From Cardinalis cardinalis (lineage: Eukaryota; Chordata; Aves; Passeriformes; Cardinalidae): DNA of 64,000 nucleotides. The position numbers and the translations under genes are program-made. Each line of letters starts with the position of its first letter. The first letter of the stretch is position 1. A model generated the notes under the pieces. The model did no database searches, was not told where the DNA came from, and was given only the letters and a program-made list of their open reading frames with translations. The stretch covers positions 1,665,802 to 1,729,801 of the forward strand of contig JACDOX010000118.1 of the NCBI GenBank assembly GCA_014549065.1, written 5' to 3'. Shown in pieces: positions 58,673-64,000 of this stretch.

Positions 58673-58921
58673 GTGCTCTGTAAGTATGCTGATAATACTA
58701 AATTGGGAGAAGCTGTTGATCCCCTTGAGGGTAGAGATTCCTTACAGGGAGGTCTTGATAGATTGGAGAGCTGGGCTATCACCAAGTATATGAAATTTAA
58801 CGAGGACAAATGGCCATTTCTGCACCTGGGAGAGAGAAATTCTAGATGTGCCTATAGATGGGAAAGAAGGGGCTGGAATGAAACCCTTCAGACTTCAGAT
58901 CAGGGATCTTTGGGATTTGGT
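58673..58921 (+). pseudogene. CR1 reverse-transcriptase core relic
   Basis: This open segment covers the RT palm. The catalytic FADD-type motif reads YADN (58685-58696), so the second catalytic aspartate is asparagine. It is followed by TKLGEAVDPLEGRDSLQGGL and KYMKFNEDKW, matching CR1 RT after the active site. Frameshifts lie on both sides. Confidence 0.8.
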
Positions 58922-59560
58922 TGATGACAAGCTCCATATAGGTCAGTAATCTGTCTTGGTGGCCCAAAGGACCACTTGAACCCTATCCTGGGATACACTA
59001 AGCACAATATAGCTAATGGATCAAAATAAGTGATATATCTCAGTGTTGGTGCAGGCTCACCTGGAAGTACTATGTGCAGCTTTAAGCTCCATAGTATAAG
59101 AAGGAATATAAAATATCAGAATATGTCCAAAGACAGGCAACAAAGATGGGAAAAGGACTAGAGGGTGTGATTTAGGTTCTGGGGTTACTAAATTTGTTCA
59201 GCTTATGAAAGAGGAGGCTGGGGGGAATGACCCCATTACTGTCCAGAATTGACTCATGATGGGGAGCAGAGAGGGAGGGGGGTGCTGATCTCTTCTTTCT
59301 GGTGTCCAGTAATAGCAAAATGGCTTAAAGCTGTGTGAGGAAAAGTTTAGGTTGGACATTGGGGTAAAGTTCTTCTCTGAGAGGGTGGTCAAGCACTGGA
59401 ACGGGCTTCTTAGGGAAGTGATCATGGCTCCAAACCTGCTGCTGTTCAAGAAGAATCGGGAGAATGCTCTTGGATTTAGAGCTGAACTTGTATGTTGCCC
59501 TGCATGAAGCTGTACTCAATGGTGCCCATGGGTTCTTTCTATCATTCCAAACTGTAGCCC

Positions 59561-62500
59561 GACGCCAAGTTTTTAAGTCTCTGATATGGTGGGCTGAAGA
59601 GGAAAATGGCTGAAATCGTAATATGCAGATTTTGGTCTTTACTGGGTTAATCAAAACTGGAGTGAAGGGAAAGAGCTCAGGGTTTTAATGAGGTATTTTT
59701 TGTTATGCTTGAGTGTACCCATAAATATATGCAGGTGAGGTAAGCCGGAGACCTTTTGAAGTAAGCTTATGTTTCTTGTAATTTAGATATCATGATCAAA
59801 CTGCTTGTAGGGGGCCAGCATGCAGGTGGAATTTTACCTGCTTTTAATATGAACAATCCAGAGTTAACTTACTTCTCGCTTCTTCTGTGAAGGTGACTTT
59901 GGTCCACTTACATTTCTCATTTCACTACTGAGATTGTCAGTGTTTTTTGCCTTCACTGCCCAGAGCTGGAGAGTTCCTCAAATATTGTTTTTATCACTCG
60001 TGTTTCCACCCACATTTTGCTCTGAGCACTTCATGGGCAGCTTTCCAGGCTGAAGACTCAGCTGTCATTCAGGTGCAGAGGACACTTCATCAAGCTTCTT
60101 AGTAGGGTTCAGCATGGGCCCAACATGCAGCCATTGCACAGGCACTGCTGCTTTGTCCCTGTGTGGAAGGTGGGGAAATATTTACCCTGTGGCCAAGAGC
60201 TCTGGACACAGAGAACTTTGTGGGAAGAAGTCTGTTATTTGTAGCTGAAGAACACACACTAGCTTAAAACCAGGGTTGTCACCACACAACTCTCTAATTT
60301 AGCGAAATTGCAGAGGTTGGGGACCTCTTAAAATAATAGTGCAAACAAAAGCTGGGTTTTGCTAATGCCAGCTACAGGCAAGGTCATTTTCTGAGAATGA
60401 CATTACTGGAAAAATTAAACAAGAGTGCCGTTGGACTTGGTAAAGCTCAGGGGACAGGTTTGTGGGAATACTTGCCCATTGAGTGCAACAGTAGAGCTGC
60501 CCTAGATCTGTTTCCTGATGCTGCAGGGGAGAAAGGCTCTTTTTCTCCCTTCTTCTTGCTGAGGTTTTCAAGTGGCAATTGATGCAAAGGCTGATCTCAG
60601 CTTAATTTGCAACGGAAAACAGACCAAAAACCTACAGGCGGAGATTGTCCTCTACTAAATGTTAAATGAAAATGAGGCTTTGGAAGAACATATACTGATG
60701 TATGTCTTAGACAAAAGTTTCTTATGCTTTTGCTCACAAACTAAAGAGCAGTGTTCTCCCCTTCCCTCCCCTACCCCCCAAAAAAGGAAAAAGAAAAGGC
60801 AAGCCCCCTCGTCCCTGTCCCCCAAAGTGCGAAGAAAAGGACACACAGGAGTAGAGTTGTGTTTTGCGGGGAGCCCCTAACCCAAACTACTGGGCAATGC
60901 CATCTCCTATACCCCTGTTTTGGGAGATCAAGCAGTTTAGTGATGTTTGTGCTAGCCACACTGTGTTATTATCCAACTGGGAATTCTTTTATCATTATAG
61001 ATTTAATCACAAAGTCTGGCCTTGTACCCAAAGCACTAGCACATCCATCAAGATGGATTTTGCTCTCTATGGCTTTTTATTTTATTTTCTTGAAATAAAG
61101 ACCGTATATTTGGTTTCATATTAGAAATCAGCTTTGAGAGAAGATGGATGTTTTAGCAGGTCTTGGTATTTTATGGTATTTACAAGGGGCAGAAAAAAAA
61201 GTGACAATATCTTTTCCCAAGTAGTCCAAACTCTTAAATAGAGCTCTTTGTAGTTCCCTTGCAAAAAAAAAAGTCTTTTTTTGTGAGGTAATTATGGATT
61301 TTCATGAACACTCCTTGCTAATCAGGTTTAATGACACTAAACCCAAATCACATTATAGTTATTTTCCAAGACTGTGTTGGAGACATGCTGCATTAACCCA
61401 AAAGAACAAAGCATAGAGATGACAGCAAGAATAAGAGCAAAAAGAAAACAGTAGAGAAACAGAATCACTTGTGGCTCTAAGTCCTGCACAATGAGAATAG
61501 CACAGCACTAGCGGAACAGCAGTGGTAAAATTAATGATAGGTAACAATGTCCTTGACTCTTCTGGGAATCTAAAGCACACTGGAAAAATATTTGCTCTTA
61601 ATTTTATCATCTTTATTGCAAAGTCTGGCTGATTTACCTAACAGAAAACCTGTGTAATGTTGGGTTGCATTATTTTAGTATAATGTGTTACTGCTTTTTT
61701 TTCTTGCTAAGTTTAACCTTCAGTTATAAATCAGTAATAATAAAGTCAGTTTCAAAAGAAAGGGTTGTTCTAAAATGCCCCCCCCCGCCCCAAAAAAAAC
61801 CCAAAACCAAATTTCCAAACTCTGGAGGCAATAAAATTTTCATATTTTTCTCCTGGCTGGATGATAATTTTACAAGGTCTGTCCATCTAGGCTGTGCTTT
61901 AGAGAGTTGGTAGGAATTTCACTGAGCTGGGGAAGGGGTATGATCATGTTGGAAGTATCTTAACATTCATACATGGAGCAGACTTTTGCATATACAAATC
62001 TTCTTAGTCCTGTGAAGAAAACAAGACAACATACTGACACATTTTGTGTCAGCTTTGCTATTTTGTTGTGTGCACTTATTACTTAAAAACCCTCCTTGTC
62101 ATTCCTAATAGGTACTGTGGGGGATAACGTAAATTACCTTGTGAATTTCCCTCTGCTATAATTTTGCTTTCTAAGCTCCATAAAACACCACGAGCACTTT
62201 GGCTGTAATTAGTATGTGAGTTATTTGTGGTATTGTAAAGCATTAACTGGCTTGTAACTGTTGTCTCTTGGCACTATGCATCTCTCACAAATGGGGTTGT
62301 GGTCTAGGATATCATCAATCTTTTCTTTGTGGTTCAGAAAAGGAATCCATTTTCTTTGATAAAAGACCCATTGGTCTTTGTGATCTATAAATCATTCTTT
62401 TCAAAGAAACTCTTTGAAAGCCCAATTCAAGGTAGTCTCACAGAATATCACTTTATAGATTTTTCTTAGGATGGAAGATAATCCTTGTGCCTATCAAAAA

Positions 62501-63720
62501 GGAAGATCTGTACTATTTTTCACTGAATTTTGCGACTTTAGAAGAAGCTCTCTAATCTTGTGTCCTGCATGAAGTTAGAACTTTTTTTTGTCAAAACACC
62601 ATTTCTGTAGTGTCCAAGTATGGGAAGGCTGACTTATAACCAGGATCATATAAGACAGCATTCTTTACAGCATTGAAAATCCTTAGCCCTGTTAATGAGA
62701 AACATTGGTGTCTTGTGTGTGCTTTTTTTTTGTTTGTATGGGGGTGTGTGTCTGTGGGTTTTTCTTTTTTTTTGTTTTGTTTTCCATCCCCATAAAACTC
62801 CTTGAGAGACCCTTTTGAATTAGCCCTTCTGTCAGAGGCATCCCATGCAACTAATTTTGAACATGTCTTACATTCTGTGAGAAAATACTTGATGTTATCT
62901 GAACTTGTTCTGGTTTTACCTGCCCATATAAAGACTATAAGCCAGTTCTTGATACTGCATGGTCCTTGGTGAAACAGCGGAAGAGGAAGCGGCCAGATGT
63001 CAGTGTCATTATGCCGCCACACCCCTGCAGATGGAGCGTGTGGTGTGCTGGGTCTCCTGCTTTTGTTCTTTGTTTTTATTCTAAAAGCATTCATGTTTTC
63101 AAGAGTTTTATTACTCTGTGAAGAACAAGAACTTTTTTTCATCCAAGTTGAAAATTTCATCCAGAACTTTTGGGAAAATGCAAAAATAACTGAAAAAATC
63201 AGCAGGGGAGGCAACAAAGCAGTCATAGGGTGGCTGCCTTTCTGTGGTATAAGAAATGAGCAACACTTAAATGTGCAGAGTTGATAATTTCTTGGAGGCC
63301 TTCAAGAACCTGCTGTACAAACTAAATAACAATAAACAATGTAGCTCTTTTACATAAATAATCCTTTCTGTTTCTAATCTACTGGTTTAATTCCTGTGGT
63401 GCCATATGTTCGCAGTATTTATTTCAAGGTACTGGTATTGAGCTCTACTGTGAAAAGGAAATGAATTTATCTGCATGAAACTACAGTGTTGGAGGGGCAT
63501 TATGTGGCTGTATTTACAGTTTTCTTCTGTTTAGTGATTATACTGTATCTTTATTTTTTTCCCCTCCCTCAATTTATCTTTTGGCTGGCTCAGAACAGCA
63601 GGATACTTGGTGTGGGCTGTGAAACAGATTTAAGAAGCCAGAGGTACTTTTAATGCAGTCCTAACTTCTTCAGTCTATAATCTGCCTGTGAAAATAATAT
63701 TTCTTTTTTTTTCCCCATAG
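59561..63720. other. Intergenic region without recognised genes
   Basis: AT-rich. A C8GCCCCA8 simple run lies at about 61779-61799 and a T/G tract at about 62724-62785. A 211-codon minus-strand ORF (62591-63226) is partly made by the T/G tract and has no family resemblance. No gene is recognised before the exon-like segment at 63721. Confidence 0.5.
62724..62785 (+). repeat. T/G simple-sequence tract
   Basis: T8-GTTTGT, then GGGGGTGTGTGTCTGTGGG, then T-rich TTTTTCTTTTTTTTTG and TTTTGTTTT. Low-complexity DNA that yields a Lys/Thr/His-rich stretch in the overlapping minus-strand ORF. Confidence 0.75.
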
Positions 63721-63882
63721 CTTTCTTGCAGGGATATCATCAATCTGTACTTTCCTCATTCCTCTGGAAATGTTTACAGTTATTGGAAGAGTGGAGAAGG
63801 GTGGTATAAACCTACTGAAATTGCATCCTTAGTAAAGCTGAACACCATAGTCCTAAAGGATGAGAAAGGAACCAAGATTTGA
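63721..63882 (+). other. Orphan terminal-exon-like ORF, unrecognised
   Basis: A very strong acceptor (TTTCTTTTTTTTTCCCCATAG, ending at 63720) precedes 53 open codons ending TGA at 63880-63882. The translation begins LSCRDIINLYFPHSSGNVYS and continues YWKSGEGWYKPTEIASLVKL, ending LKDEKGTKI. The mix of charged, aromatic and hydrophobic residues looks protein-like, and frame and acceptor agree. No family is recognised, and no poly(A) signal is seen before the window ends. It might be the last exon of a gene or lncRNA, or chance. Confidence 0.25.
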
Positions 63883-64000
63883 ATCTAGCTGAAGGCAACC
63901 CAGGAGGGGTGGGGTGTTATGGCAAACATTTTCCTCAGCCTGTGTTTCCTGCTGTGAGGAAAATGTGACTATTGAAGGCTTTTTCAAAGAGCAAGGCCTT

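Larger units (their letters stand above)
56651..59560 (+). mobile_element. CR1 LINE, longer decayed copy (ORF1, EN, RT relics)
   Basis: It lies head-to-tail after the preceding CR1 3' end. At 56715-56990 there is a relic of the CR1 ORF1 esterase: VVIGGSLLKGRQHPLCQPDS and then VKDIARELPSVV. From about 57150 to 57580 the C-terminal endonuclease part of ORF2 is readable in pieces (PLSLWETSVSQ; GGCISHGHNEMLDFKSF). RT motifs follow at 58240-58300 (NPDNYRPVYFLLVPEKIMQK) and 58673-58860 (KYADNTKLGEAVD, LDRLESWAITKYMKFNEDKW). The 3' part carries HWNGLLREV-type sequence near 59395. Much of the endonuclease N-terminus is missing between ORF1 and 57150. Stops and frameshifts are everywhere, so the element is dead. 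Confidence 0.85.

Noticed and set aside
1..64000. tRNA, rRNA, CRISPR, phage or operon structures
   Set aside because: None seen; the window is vertebrate nuclear DNA, and tandem repeats present are minisatellite or simple sequence without CRISPR repeat-spacer regularity.
24633..64000. A second known gene (for example ARPP21) downstream of PDCD6IP
   Set aside because: No translated segment resembles R3H/SUZ-domain or other expected neighbour proteins.

Overview
This is a stretch of vertebrate nuclear DNA, almost certainly avian. It has one recognisable protein-coding gene with GT-AG introns, low GC, CR1 LINE fragments of the bird/reptile type, and solo LTRs that resemble endogenous-retrovirus LTRs common in passerine and other neoavian genomes. 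Isolated single N bases are scattered throughout, as in a draft assembly. There are no bacterial-style operons, CRISPR arrays or tRNA/rRNA genes.

Left part (1-24.6 kb): the plus strand carries all but the first coding exon of PDCD6IP (ALIX), the ESCRT-associated Bro1/V/proline-rich adaptor. Seventeen exons, phase-consistent throughout, run from 2893 to the stop codon at 24630-24632. They encode about 804 residues, equivalent to human residue 71 to the C-terminus. Exon 1 (about 70 codons), the promoter and the 5'UTR lie before position 1. The sequence begins inside intron 1, which contains a complete solo LTR at 964-1577 with a 4-bp target-site duplication. The key functional residues and motifs of ALIX are all present, so the gene looks intact.

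3' flank (24.6-28.5 kb): the 3'UTR has a canonical AATAAA at 25104-25109 followed by a GT-rich element. A second AATAAA at 27437-27442 could define a long 3'UTR isoform.

Right part (28.5-64 kb): mostly gene-poor DNA. It holds an old, degenerate 18-bp minisatellite rich in TGACCT-like sequences (about 29.3-29.85 kb), a minus-strand solo LTR (35.89-36.43 kb), a plus-strand solo LTR flanked by GTCTCC repeats (46.18-46.60 kb), a short minus-strand CR1 3' tail (about 50.5 kb), and two head-to-tail CR1 copies (about 56.1-59.6 kb). The second CR1 has relics of the ORF1 esterase and of the ORF2 endonuclease/reverse transcriptase, with catalytic motifs destroyed. Two orphan exon-like ORFs (37294-37493 and 63721-63882) have good splice acceptors and protein-like translations that I cannot assign to a family. 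They are the best candidates for something undescribed here, but may be chance. In other vertebrates the next gene downstream of PDCD6IP is ARPP21; I see no part of it.

No clearly novel multi-gene system is visible.
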